DNA of 64,000 nucleotides, from contig NZ_WWCP01000009.1 of assembly GCF_009857505.1 (NCBI RefSeq), positions 62,001 to 126,000 on the forward strand, given 5' to 3'. The translations under genes were made by a program, and so were the position numbers. Below the pieces are notes generated by a model. That model saw nothing but the letters and a program-made list of their open reading frames with translations, was not told the origin of the DNA and searched no databases. Positions 28,369 to 37,413 of the stretch are shown one piece after another. Source of the stretch: Duganella lactea (GTDB taxonomy: Bacteria > Pseudomonadota > Gammaproteobacteria > Burkholderiales > Burkholderiaceae_D). Positions within the stretch are counted from its first letter, which is position 1. Every line of letters starts with the position of its first letter.

Positions 28369-29637
28369 ATGGACAAGCACACCCGGCGCGCGGCGCGCCT
28401 GGCCTGGCTGTGGCGCGCGCCGCTGGTGCTGTTGGGGCTGGCGCTGGGCGCCGTTACGCAGTCCCACGCCGCCATGCCGACGGCCGAAGTGATGCACTGG
28501 TGGACCTCCAGCAGCGAGTCCGCCGCCGTGCGCAAGTTCGCCGAGGCCTACCGCGCCGCCGGTGGCGTCTGGGCCGACACCGCGATCGCCGGCGCCGACC
28601 AGGCCAAGGCGGTGGCCCTCAACCGCATCGTCGGCGGCAACGCGCCGACCGCGGCGCAGTTCAACACGACCAAGCAGTTCCGTGACCTGATCGACCACGG
28701 CTCGCTCAACACCGTCGATGACATCGCGCTCCGCGACCGCTGGGATCAACTGATGCCGCAGCCGGTGCTCGACGTCATCAAGGTCAAGGGCCACTACTAC
28801 GCGGCACCGGTGGACATCCATATGTCGACCTGGATCTGGTATTCCAAGGCGGCGTTTCAAAAAGCCGGCATCGCCACCGAGCCGGCCACGCCGGACCAGC
28901 TGTTCGCCGCGCTGGACAAGCTGAAAGCCGCCGGTCTGATTGGCCTGGCGCACGGCGGCCAGCCGTGGCAGGAGAACATCCTGTTCCAGGCGATGCTGGC
29001 CAACGTCGGCGGCAAGGAGCTATACCTGCGGGTGCTGCGCGACCGCGATCCGAAGGCGATCAACTCGGAAGCGTTCAAGAACGTGCTGCTGGCCTTCAAG
29101 CGCCTGCAGCGTTACGTGGACCCCGGCTCGCCCAACCGCAACTGGAACGACGCCACCGCGATGCTCATCGGCGGCAAGGCCGGGGTGCAGATCACGGGCG
29201 ACTGGGCCAAGGGCGAATTCGCCGCCGCGAAGCAAACCGCCGGCAAGGACTTCGGCTGCATCGCCGGCCTGGGGCCGAACGTGCCATACCTGATCCAGGG
29301 CGACGCCTTCGTTTTCCCGAAGACGAAAAATCCGGACACGGTGCGCGCGCAAAAGCTGCTGGCCACCACCATGCTGGCGCCGGACGTGCAGCTGGCGTTC
29401 AACAAGATCAAGGGTTCGCTGCCGATACTGAGCAATGCCGAGACGTCCGGCATGGATGCCTGCGCACGCACCGGCATGGCGATCCTGAAGGACAAGTCGC
29501 GCGTGGTCGGCATGATCGAGGTGTATCTGACGCCGGACCAGAACGGCGCGCTGCAGGATGTGCTGACGACTTACTGGAATACGCGCATGCCGGTGGAAAA
29601 GGCGCAGAAGGGCATAGTCGCCGCCTTGATGGATTGA
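28369..29637 (+). CDS. carbohydrate ABC transporter substrate-binding protein
   Basis: A 422-residue periplasmic protein with a signal peptide (WLWRAPLVLLGLALGAVTQS, then HAAMPT). VMHWWTSSSESAAVRKFAEAY and the later NWNDATAMLIGGKAGVQITG and GDWAKGEF are those of glucose/mannose-type (GtsA-like) sugar-binding proteins. ATG 28369 follows ACGGAGACTGG. The usual partner permease genes and ATPase do not follow; a LacI regulator and glycosidases come next, so it either uses an importer encoded elsewhere or acts as a sugar sensor. A palindrome at 28235 suggests control by the adjacent LacI protein. Confidence 0.88.
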   Translation: MDKHTRRAARLAWLWRAPLVLLGLALGAVTQSHAAMPTAEVMHWWTSSSESAAVRKFAEAYRAAGGVWADTAIAGADQAKAVALNRIVGGNAPTAAQFNTTKQFRDLIDHGSLNTVDDIALRDRWDQLMPQPVLDVIKVKGHYYAAPVDIHMSTWIWYSKAAFQKAGIATEPATPDQLFAALDKLKAAGLIGLAHGGQPWQENILFQAMLANVGGKELYLRVLRDRDPKAINSEAFKNVLLAFKRLQRYVDPGSPNRNWNDATAMLIGGKAGVQITGDWAKGEFAAAKQTAGKDFGCIAGLGPNVPYLIQGDAFVFPKTKNPDTVRAQKLLATTMLAPDVQLAFNKIKGSLPILSNAETSGMDACARTGMAILKDKSRVVGMIEVYLTPDQNGALQDVLTTYWNTRMPVEKAQKGIVAALMD

Positions 29638-29688
29638 GCGGTCCGGGTTATCCTTTCCGCCGCATAGACAGAACCGATAAGGGAATTC

Positions 29689-30708
29689 GTGGCAACCATC
29701 AAAGACGTAGCGCGGCTGGCGGGCGTGGGTTTAGGGACCGCTTCCCGCGTCATCAGCGGCAAGGGCGCGGTATCGAAGACCACGCAGGAGAAAGTGCTCA
29801 AGGCGATCGAGGAACTGGAGTTCCGTCCGTCGCACGCGGCGCGCTCGCTGTTGTCGGGAACCACGCAGATGATCGGTGTGTACATCCCGTGCCTGAGCGG
29901 CACGTTCTACACGCCGATACTGCAGTCGATATACACCGCGCTGCGTGAGGCGGGACTGAACATGGTGGTGGCGTTCGGCGTCGGCGAGGGCGACGCGCGC
30001 AATCAGGCGATCGATGGCCTGAATTTTCTGATCGAACGAGGTAGCGATGGCCTGATCGTGATGAGCAGTGATCTGATGGACGAGGATGTGGCGGCGCTGG
30101 GACCATTCCAGTCGCGCGTGGTGGTGATTAACCAGGCCTTCCCCAGCATCGCCGAGCAGTGCTTCACGGTCGATCACGAGGCTGGCGGCCGGCTGGCGGC
30201 GCGCACCCTGCTGGACGCGGGACACCGTCGGATCGCGGTGATCGCCGGTCGCGCGGCGGCGACCGACAACCAGCAGCGTATCGCCGGTTTCATGGCGGAG
30301 CTGGCGGCCGCCGGCATCGACACCCGCACCATGTGGGTGGCCGATGGCGAGTTCACGCCGGAAGGTGGGCGTGCCTGTGCCGAGCGGTTGCTGCGGTCGG
30401 GCGAGGAATTGACCGCGCTGTTTTGCGCCAACGATGAAATGGCGGTGGGCGCGCTGTCGGCTTTTCAGAAAGCCGGCGTGCAGGTGCCGCGGCAGGTGTC
30501 GGTGCTCGGCTACGACGATACGCACAGCGCGGAGTTCACCGCGCCGCAGCTGACCAGCGTGCATATCCCGTGGAGCGAGATGACGATGAGCGGCCTGAAT
30601 TATCTGCTGAACCGTTGCTACGGTTTGACGCGGCCGGTGACGCGCGATTACCGGCTGCATGTCACGCAGCGGGCGTCATTGGCGCCGGCCGCGGGTAAAA
30701 AGAGGTAA
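29689..30708 (+). CDS. LacI-family transcriptional regulator
   Basis: A 339-residue regulator with a LacI helix-turn-helix (ATIKDVARLAGVGLGTASRV) and hinge (RPSHAARSLLSGTTQMIGVY), then a periplasmic-binding-protein-like sugar domain with LLDAGHRRIAVIAGRAAATD and FCANDEMAVGALSAFQKAG. It starts with GTG 29689, AAGGGA upstream. It precedes a GH5-GH1-GH3-MFS operon and follows the binding-protein gene; near-identical palindromes stand before both. By family precedent it represses these genes until a breakdown product of the glucan (for instance cellobiose or glucose) is bound. Confidence 0.92.
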   Translation: MATIKDVARLAGVGLGTASRVISGKGAVSKTTQEKVLKAIEELEFRPSHAARSLLSGTTQMIGVYIPCLSGTFYTPILQSIYTALREAGLNMVVAFGVGEGDARNQAIDGLNFLIERGSDGLIVMSSDLMDEDVAALGPFQSRVVVINQAFPSIAEQCFTVDHEAGGRLAARTLLDAGHRRIAVIAGRAAATDNQQRIAGFMAELAAAGIDTRTMWVADGEFTPEGGRACAERLLRSGEELTALFCANDEMAVGALSAFQKAGVQVPRQVSVLGYDDTHSAEFTAPQLTSVHIPWSEMTMSGLNYLLNRCYGLTRPVTRDYRLHVTQRASLAPAAGKKR

Positions 30709-30754
30709 AGACCGGGAGCGCGCGCCAGCCGCATGCTCTTTTTTTAGACGATAA

Positions 30755-30768
30755 TGGAAACGATTCCA
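30755..30768 (+). promoter_or_regulatory. LacI-type operator upstream of the glycosidase operon
   Basis: TGGAAACGATTCCA has perfect 5-base arms (TGGAA/TTCCA) and lies 15 bases before the GH5 ATG, where bound repressor would block transcription or its early elongation. A short T-run (after GCATGCTC) just upstream may terminate the LacI transcript. Confidence 0.65.
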
Positions 30769-30782
30769 ATAGCGAGGATGCC

Positions 30783-32057
30783 ATGCTGATAAAACGACTG
30801 GTAGTGATGGCCGCGTGGCTGCTGGCCGGCGCCGCGCAGGCGCAGGGCGCTCTGCCCATGCTGCACACGGAAGGGACGAAGTGGCTGGCCGCCGATGGCA
30901 CGCAGCCGGCGCTGCGCGGCGTCAATCTGGGCAATTACCTGATCCAGGAATTCTGGATGATGGGCCAGGAGACCAAAGCCGTCGACGACCAGTGCAAGCT
31001 GGAGGCGGTGCTCGATAAGCGCTTCGGCTATGAGGAGCGTCAGCGTTTGTACACGCTGTTCCGCGATAACTGGATCAAGGAGCGCGACTGGGACATGCTG
31101 CGCACGCTGAATCTGAACCTGGTGCGGCTGCCATTCATCTACAGCGTGGTGGAGGACGAGAAGAATCCGCGCCACCTGCGCGCCGACGCGTGGAAGTATC
31201 TGGACAACGTCATCGAACAGGCCGAGAAGCGCGGCATCTACGTGATCCTTGATCTGCATGGCGCCGTCGGCAGCCAGGGCTGGGAGCATCACAGCGGCTG
31301 CGCGGGGAAGAACCAATACTGGGACACGCCGGAGTATCAGGCGCGCACCATCTGGCTGTGGCAGCAGATCGCCGCCCGTTACAAGGACCGCGGCGCGGTG
31401 GCCGGTTACAGCATCCTCAATGAACCTTGGGGCACCACGCCGGAGAACATGGCGGCGGTCATGGGCACGCTGTACAAGGCGATCCGCGAGATCGACCGCA
31501 ATCACGTGATCATCCTGCCCGGCCATGTCAAAGGCATCGACGCCTATGGCAAGCCTTCCGACCATGGCATGAGCAACGTCGCCTTTGAAATGCATCCGTA
31601 TCCCGGCCACTTCGGCTGGGGCAAGCCGGGACTGGCCGTGCATCGGGGCTGGCTGCGATGCGAAGGTGACGGCGATAACGTCTGCAAGTGGAAGGCCAAG
31701 CTGGAGGCGCTCGATACCGCCTTCTTTGTCGGCGAGTTCCAGCCATGGGCTTTCACCGGCCCCGAACTTGGCGGCCAACTGCTGCGCGTGACCTACGACA
31801 CCTACGTCGCCAACGGCTGGGCCTCGACCGCGTGGGCCTACAAGCTGGTGACCAACAAGGGCGGCCAGGGCAAGGGCACCTGGGGCCTGGTCACCAACGC
31901 GCCCGGCGCAAGAATTCCGAAACTGGATTTCAACAAGGCCTCGCTGGCCGATATCGAAAACCTGTTCCGCCGCTTTGGCAGCGTGCCGTATGAGCCGCAG
32001 CAATCCGCCATCAGGTGGATGAATTCTCCAACATCGCCTACTCCATTCAAACCATGA
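30783..32057 (+). CDS. glycoside hydrolase family 5 (endo- or exo-glucanase)
   Basis: A 424-residue secreted glucanase with a signal peptide (LLAGAAQAQGAL, cleavage near 22). ALRGVNLGNYLIQEFWMM and the catalytic residues E214 (SILNEPWG, acid/base) and E318 (FVGEFQPW, nucleophile) identify GH5. The RGVNLGN..E.W pattern also recalls the exo-beta-1,3-glucanase branch, so the substrate could be beta-1,3- or beta-1,4-glucan. Its stop overlaps the GH1 start (ATGA at 32054), so the enzymes are coupled in one operon. No carbohydrate-binding module is visible. Confidence 0.88.
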   Translation: MLIKRLVVMAAWLLAGAAQAQGALPMLHTEGTKWLAADGTQPALRGVNLGNYLIQEFWMMGQETKAVDDQCKLEAVLDKRFGYEERQRLYTLFRDNWIKERDWDMLRTLNLNLVRLPFIYSVVEDEKNPRHLRADAWKYLDNVIEQAEKRGIYVILDLHGAVGSQGWEHHSGCAGKNQYWDTPEYQARTIWLWQQIAARYKDRGAVAGYSILNEPWGTTPENMAAVMGTLYKAIREIDRNHVIILPGHVKGIDAYGKPSDHGMSNVAFEMHPYPGHFGWGKPGLAVHRGWLRCEGDGDNVCKWKAKLEALDTAFFVGEFQPWAFTGPELGGQLLRVTYDTYVANGWASTAWAYKLVTNKGGQGKGTWGLVTNAPGARIPKLDFNKASLADIENLFRRFGSVPYEPQQSAIRWMNSPTSPTPFKP

Positions 32058-33415
32058 CCATGATGCTTACCGATCTGCCGATGGCGATTCAACGTTCCGA
32101 CTTTGCCGGCGATTTTGTATGGGGCGTGTCCACCTCGTCCTACCAGATTGAAGGCGCGGCCGCTGTTGATGGACGCGTGCCGTCGATCTGGGACACCTTT
32201 GCCGCCACGCCCGGCAAGGTCCGCGACGGTTCCACCGGCGCAGTGGCCTGCGACCACTATCATCGCTGGGAAGAGGATCTGGATCTGGCGCAGTCCATGG
32301 GGCTGAATGCCTACCGCTTCTCGATCGCCTGGCCACGCATCTTCAACGGTGTGGACGCCGAGCCGAATGCGAAAGGTCTGGCCTTCTATTCCAGGCTGGT
32401 GGACGGCATGCTGGCGCGCGGCCTGCAGCCATGGTGCACGCTGTATCACTGGGACCTGCCGCAGTACATCCAGGACCAGGGCGGATGGAACAACCGCGCC
32501 ACCGTCGATCTGTATCTGCGGTATGCGGATGTGATGACCAGGCATCTGGGTGACCGCGTGAAGCACTGGATCACCCACAACGAGCCTTGGTGCACCGCCA
32601 TGCACGGTAACTGGGACGGCATGCATGCGCCAGGCAACAAGTCGCTGCCGCTGGCGCTGCAGGTGTGCCACAACGTGCTGCTGTCGCACGGTCGCGCGGT
32701 GCCGCTGATCCGCGCCAATGTGCCGGATGCGAAGGTCGGTATCGCTTTGAGCCTGCATCCGGTGATGCCGGCCAGCGACAGCGCGACTGATCGCGCCGCC
32801 GTATCGCGTCACGACGCGCTGCGCAATCGCTGGTTCCTCGATGTGCTGTATGGCCGCGGCTATCCGGCGCAAGCGCTGGCGCTGGTCGGCGCCGATGCTC
32901 CTGTGGTGGAACCCGGCGATCTGGAAGCCATCGCCGTGCCGTGCGATTTCCTCGGCGTGAATTACTACTTTCCGGAAGTGGTCCGGGACGCGCCGGACGA
33001 ATATCCGCTGCGTGCGCAGATCGTTTTTCCGCCGGATCGCCAGCGCACGGATTTTGGCTGGGAGGTTGCGCCGGACGGCATGGTGACGCTGCTGGAGCGC
33101 GTGGCGCGCGATTATCCGACCGGTGATTTGTATGTGACCGAGAACGGCTCCTCCTACGACGATCATCTTGAAGATGGCTTGGTGCGCGACACGGCGCGCC
33201 GCGATTACCTGATCCGCCACCTGGCGGCGGTGCGTGACGCGATTGCCGGCGGCGGCAGGATCAAAGGCTATTTCGCCTGGAGTTTGCTGGATAACTTCGA
33301 GTGGGCGGAGGGCTATCTGCGCCGCTTCGGCCTGACCTATATCGACTATGAAACGCAGCGCCGCATCGTCAAGCAAAGCGGCGAGTGGTACAGCGCCTTT
33401 TTACGCGGCGCCTAA
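32054..33415 (+). CDS. GH1 beta-glucosidase
   Basis: A 453-residue enzyme that hydrolyses the terminal glucose of cello-oligosaccharides or other beta-glucosides. It has the GH1 start FVWGVSTSSYQIEGA, the acid/base E177 in NEPWCTAMHG and the nucleophile E363 in YVTENGSS, with the GH1 end SLLDNFEWAEGYLRRFGL. No signal peptide is seen, so it is cytoplasmic, acting on imported sugars, probably brought in by the MFS permease at the end of the operon. The ATG overlaps the GH5 stop codon. Confidence 0.95.
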   Translation: MTMMLTDLPMAIQRSDFAGDFVWGVSTSSYQIEGAAAVDGRVPSIWDTFAATPGKVRDGSTGAVACDHYHRWEEDLDLAQSMGLNAYRFSIAWPRIFNGVDAEPNAKGLAFYSRLVDGMLARGLQPWCTLYHWDLPQYIQDQGGWNNRATVDLYLRYADVMTRHLGDRVKHWITHNEPWCTAMHGNWDGMHAPGNKSLPLALQVCHNVLLSHGRAVPLIRANVPDAKVGIALSLHPVMPASDSATDRAAVSRHDALRNRWFLDVLYGRGYPAQALALVGADAPVVEPGDLEAIAVPCDFLGVNYYFPEVVRDAPDEYPLRAQIVFPPDRQRTDFGWEVAPDGMVTLLERVARDYPTGDLYVTENGSSYDDHLEDGLVRDTARRDYLIRHLAAVRDAIAGGGRIKGYFAWSLLDNFEWAEGYLRRFGLTYIDYETQRRIVKQSGEWYSAFLRGA

Positions 33416-33471
33416 GCCGTCATTCCGTCTGCTAGGGAATGGCGAAAACTTTAATAAGGGAGACATACACA

Positions 33472-35976
33472 ATGAATTCACACAACCACATCCTGCGTCG
33501 CGCCGTCGTTGCAGCCACGCTGGCGCTGGGCGCCAACGTCATCGCCGCACCCGCCGCCAAACCGCTGACCGACTGGCCGCACATCACCAGCGCCGTCAAG
33601 CAGGACAAGGCCATGGAGGCGCGCATCAAGCAGATCGTCGCCGGCATGACGCTGGCGCAGAAAATCGGCCAGATGACGCAGCCGGAAATCAAATACATCA
33701 CGCCGGACGACATCCGCAAGTACTACATCGGCTCCGTGCTGAACGGCGGTGGCAGCTGGGCGAACGGGAACAAGCACGCCAGCGCGGCCGACTGGGTCAA
33801 GCTGGCCGACGCCTATTACGACGCCTCGATGCGCACCGACATGAAGGTACAGATTCCAGTCATCTGGGGCATCGACGCGATGCACGGCAACTCGAATATG
33901 TACGGCGCCACGCTGTTCCCGCATAACATCGGCCTCGGCGCCGCGCGCGATCCGAAGCTGGTGGGCGACATGGCCAGGTCGGTCGCGCGCGCGGTGCGCG
34001 CCACCGGCATCGACTGGGTGTTTGCGCCAACGCTGGCGGTGGTGCGCGATGACCGCTGGGGACGCACTTACGAGAGCTTTTCCGAAGACCCTGCCATCGT
34101 CAAGGAGTACGCCGGCGAATACGTCAAAGGCCTGCAAGGCGATCTGAAATCCGACAACACGGTGGTGGCCACGGCCAAGCACTTTGTCGGCGATGGCGGC
34201 ACGTTTGAGGGCAAGGACCGGGGGCTGAACAAATCCACTCCTGAAGAGATGATCAACATCCATGCCCAGGGCTACTACCCGGCCTTGGCCGCCGGCGTGC
34301 AGACGGTGATGGCGTCCTTCAACAGCTGGAACGACTACGGCAAGCTGCATGGCAGCCGCGAGTTGCTGACCGTCGCGTTGAAGGAGAAGATGGGCTTTGA
34401 CGGTCTGGTGGTCAGCGACTGGAACGGCATCGGCGAAGTAACCGGCTGCGAGGAAGACAGCTGCGCAGCCTCGATCAATGCCGGCGTTGATCTGATCATG
34501 GTGCCGGAGAAGTGGAAGAGCTTCATCGCCAACACCATTGCGCAGGTGGAGAAGGGCGAGATTCCGATGTCGCGCATCGATGACGCGGTGACCCGCATCC
34601 TGCGCGTGAAGCTGCGCGCCGGCCTGTTCGACGGCAAGAAGCCTTCGCAGAACATCTACGCCGGCAAGCAGGAAGCCATGCAGGACCGCGCACTGGCACG
34701 CAAGGCGGTACGCGAGTCGCTGGTGCTGCTCAAAAATAACGGCAACGTGCTGCCGCTGGCGCGCGGCAAAAAGATTCTGGTGGTTGGCAAGAGCGCCGAC
34801 AATATGTCCAATCAGTCCGGCGGCTGGTCGCTGACCTGGCAGGGCACCGACAACAAGAACAGCGACTATCCGTTCAGCGACACCATCCTGGCGGGTGTTC
34901 AGGAAGTCGTCGGCAAGGACAACCTTACCTACAGCGAGAACGCCGCTGGCGTTGACGTGGGCAAGTATGACGCGGTGATCGCGGTCATCGGCGAGACGCC
35001 ATACGCCGAGGGCGATGGCGACATTGGCCCGGCCGGTACGCTGCGTCTGTCGGGCCGCCATCCGGAAGACCTGGCGGTGCTGCGGGCGGTGTCCGGCAAA
35101 GGCAAGCCGGTGGTGACGGTGCTGATCACCGGCCGTCCGCTGTACACCAATGACATCATCAATCTGTCGGACAGCGTGGTGGCGGCGTGGCTGCCGGGCA
35201 CCGAGGGCAAGGGCGTGATCGATGTTTTGTTCCGCAAGGCGGACGGCAAGGTCAATGCGGACTTCCGCGGCAAGCTGTCGTTCTCCTGGCCGAAGTCGGC
35301 CTGCCAGACGCCGTTGAACGTCGGCGATGCGGATTACGCGCCGTTGTTTAAATATGGCTACGGCCTGAATTACCACAGCAAAGTCTCGGTGCCGCAACTG
35401 GATACGAGCTATCCGGAAGGCGGCTGCGGCAAGTCGCTGGCGGTGCCGGTGTACAATCCGACCGACCGCGCGACGTATGGCCTGTACGTCAGCAGCGGTG
35501 GTCAGCGCGTGGCGCTGGGGGCGGACCTGAACGCGGTGTTCAATCTGCCGACTGTAAAAGTGGAAACCGCGCAGATCAACACCCAGCAGGACGCCAAGCG
35601 TCTGACCTGGACCGGCCCGGCAAAACTGGAAGCACAGGCCAGCAAGGCGCACAAGTTGCCGGCGTTTGCCGGCACCGACGGTGCATTGCAGTTTGACGCC
35701 ATTGTCACCGCCGCGCCGCAGGGCAAGGTGTTGATTGGCATGGAGACGGTGGAGCTGGATGCCGGCCCGGTATTGAAGCAGATGAGCGGCAAGGGCAAGC
35801 AAACGGTGAAGATACCGCTGGCCTGCTTTGCCGCCAAAGGCTTGCCGCTGGCCGCTTTCAGCACACCATTCAGCGTAGCCGCCGATGCGCCGTTCACCGC
35901 GACGTTCGCCAACATTCAGATCGTTGGCGGCGCCGCCAAGGACAAAGATGCGTTGGCGTGCGCGGATCTTAAATAA
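33472..35976 (+). CDS. GH3 beta-glucosidase / exo-glucanase, secreted
   Basis: An 834-residue periplasmic or surface glycosidase. A signal peptide (about 1-27, ending IAAPAA) precedes the GH3 (alpha/beta)8 domain with the nucleophile D316 in VVSDWNGIGEV, then the C-terminal GH3 domain (QSGGWSLTWQG, AEGDGDIG) and an extra C-terminal beta-rich domain of about 200 residues as in exo-1,4-beta-glucosidases (ExoP/CelD-like). ATG 33472 follows GGGAGA. It would trim oligosaccharides to glucose or cellobiose before uptake. It lies between the GH1 gene and the sugar symporter gene in the same operon. Confidence 0.93.
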   Translation: MNSHNHILRRAVVAATLALGANVIAAPAAKPLTDWPHITSAVKQDKAMEARIKQIVAGMTLAQKIGQMTQPEIKYITPDDIRKYYIGSVLNGGGSWANGNKHASAADWVKLADAYYDASMRTDMKVQIPVIWGIDAMHGNSNMYGATLFPHNIGLGAARDPKLVGDMARSVARAVRATGIDWVFAPTLAVVRDDRWGRTYESFSEDPAIVKEYAGEYVKGLQGDLKSDNTVVATAKHFVGDGGTFEGKDRGLNKSTPEEMINIHAQGYYPALAAGVQTVMASFNSWNDYGKLHGSRELLTVALKEKMGFDGLVVSDWNGIGEVTGCEEDSCAASINAGVDLIMVPEKWKSFIANTIAQVEKGEIPMSRIDDAVTRILRVKLRAGLFDGKKPSQNIYAGKQEAMQDRALARKAVRESLVLLKNNGNVLPLARGKKILVVGKSADNMSNQSGGWSLTWQGTDNKNSDYPFSDTILAGVQEVVGKDNLTYSENAAGVDVGKYDAVIAVIGETPYAEGDGDIGPAGTLRLSGRHPEDLAVLRAVSGKGKPVVTVLITGRPLYTNDIINLSDSVVAAWLPGTEGKGVIDVLFRKADGKVNADFRGKLSFSWPKSACQTPLNVGDADYAPLFKYGYGLNYHSKVSVPQLDTSYPEGGCGKSLAVPVYNPTDRATYGLYVSSGGQRVALGADLNAVFNLPTVKVETAQINTQQDAKRLTWTGPAKLEAQASKAHKLPAFAGTDGALQFDAIVTAAPQGKVLIGMETVELDAGPVLKQMSGKGKQTVKIPLACFAAKGLPLAAFSTPFSVAADAPFTATFANIQIVGGAAKDKDALACADLK

Positions 35977-35996
35977 TAAAAAGGGGAAAATAAAGC

Positions 35997-37283
35997 ATGG
36001 AGCATTATTCGCAAACTGTTGTGGCGCCGGGGCGGTCGCAGACCTCGGGCGGCAATACCGGGCCACTGGTCATCGTCACCATCCTGTTCTTCATGTGGGG
36101 TTTGCTGACGTCCTTGAACGACGTGCTGATTCCGCATTTGAAGGCGGTGTACACGCTGACCTATGTGCAGGCGATGCTGGTGCAGTTCTGCTTCTTCGGC
36201 GCCTATTTCATCGTCTCGCTGCCGGCGGGGATGCTGATCAAAAAACTAGGCTACCAGAACGGCGCCGTGGCCGGCCTGACGATCGCGGCCGCCGGCTGCG
36301 CGCTGTTCTATCCGGCGGCGACCAGCGGCTACACTTTGTTCCTGATCGCCTTCTTCGTGCTGGCTGCCGGCATCACCATTCTGCAGGTGGCGGCCAATCC
36401 CTATGTGGCGGTGCTGGGTGATGCGCGCACCGCGTCCAGCCGTCTGACGCTGACGCAGGCCTTCAATTCGCTGGGCACCACGGTGGCGCCGGCGCTGGGC
36501 GGCATGCTGATTCTGGGCGGCGGCGTTCTGAGTTCGGCCGATCTGGCCAAGCTGCCGGCGGCGGAGCTGGCGGCCTATCACGCCAAGGAAGCGGCCAGCG
36601 TGCAAGGTCCGTATCTGGCGCTGGCCGCGGCGCTGCTGGTGCTGGCGGTGCTATTCGCGCTGGCGCGCCTGCCGAAGATCGTCGACGCGGAGCAGGGCGG
36701 GGCGCAAGCCGGCTTTGCCGACGCCTTGCAGCACCGTCACCTGGCGCTGGGCGCGGTGGCGATCTTCCTGTACGTCGGCGGCGAGGTGTCGATCGGCAGC
36801 TTCCTGATCAACTTCCTCGGCGAGCCGCATGTGGCCGGACTGACGGCGGAACGGGCTGCGCACTACGTCAGCTTCTACTGGGGCGGCGCGATGATCGGCC
36901 GCTTCATCGGCTTCGCGGTGATGCGCACCGTCAGTCCGGGCAAGGCGCTGGCCTTCAACGCGGCGGCGGTGATTGTGCTGGTGCTGCTGGCCATCTTCAG
37001 CGGCGGTTCGCTGGCGATGTGGTCGATCCTGGCGGTTGGTCTGTTCAACTCCATCATGTTCCCGACCATCTTCTCGATGGCTCTGAACAAACTGGGACCG
37101 CTGACCGGCCAGGGTTCGGGCGTGTTGTGCATGGCGATTGTCGGCGGCGCGCTGGTGCCGTTCGCGCAGGGCTATCTGGCCGACACCGTAAGCCTGCAAC
37201 TGTCGTTCCTGGTGCCTGCCGCGTGCTACCTGTTCATTCTGTACTTCGGCCTGAAATACGCCGATATGTACACCGAAAAGTAA
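35997..37283 (+). CDS. sugar/proton symporter, FucP/GluP-type MFS
   Basis: A 428-residue inner-membrane transporter with twelve helices. [30 protein letters not shown]-like [16 protein letters not shown] and [20 protein letters not shown] are the signatures of the FucP/GluP (fucose, glucose/galactose) family. AAGGGGAAAATAAAGC precedes the ATG. As last gene of the glycosidase operon it should import the glucose or galactose-like sugars released by the secreted GH3/GH5 enzymes. Cellobiose import is not a known function of this family, so the cytoplasmic GH1 may depend on another importer. Confidence 0.9.
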   Translation: MEHYSQTVVAPGRSQTSGGNTGPLVIVTILFFMWGLLTSLNDVLIPHLKAVYTLTYVQAMLVQFCFFGAYFIVSLPAGMLIKKLGYQNGAVAGLTIAAAGCALFYPAATSGYTLFLIAFFVLAAGITILQVAANPYVAVLGDARTASSRLTLTQAFNSLGTTVAPALGGMLILGGGVLSSADLAKLPAAELAAYHAKEAASVQGPYLALAAALLVLAVLFALARLPKIVDAEQGGAQAGFADALQHRHLALGAVAIFLYVGGEVSIGSFLINFLGEPHVAGLTAERAAHYVSFYWGGAMIGRFIGFAVMRTVSPGKALAFNAAAVIVLVLLAIFSGGSLAMWSILAVGLFNSIMFPTIFSMALNKLGPLTGQGSGVLCMAIVGGALVPFAQGYLADTVSLQLSFLVPAACYLFILYFGLKYADMYTEK

Positions 37284-37324
37284 GCGCTTTTTGCTCGATC
37301 GCCGCGCCTTTTAGGTAAGCGCTT
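37280..37324 (+). promoter_or_regulatory. two direct copies of GTAAGCGCTT
   Basis: GTAAGCGCTT occurs at 37280-37289 and again at 37315-37324; each contains the perfect palindrome AAGCGCTT and they are 35 bases apart, between the symporter stop codon and the oleate hydratase gene. They look like a paired operator of unknown regulator; the first overlaps the symporter stop codon. Confidence 0.45.
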
Positions 37325-37413
37325 CTAATCACGGCTTTTCTGAATCTGGCGCGCAGACCCCGGTTGACTTGACTGCCTAGAATGGGCTCATCTCAACCGA
37401 GGGAGTGGGCATC

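Noticed and set aside
33478-36066. 862-codon open frame on the minus strand opposite the GH3 gene
   Set aside because: Low-complexity composition and no domain; the plus strand holds a clear GH3 enzyme with a signal peptide.
37364-37383. TTGACT and TAGAAT hexamers before oleate hydratase
   Set aside because: They are separated by only 8 bases, too close for a normal promoter.
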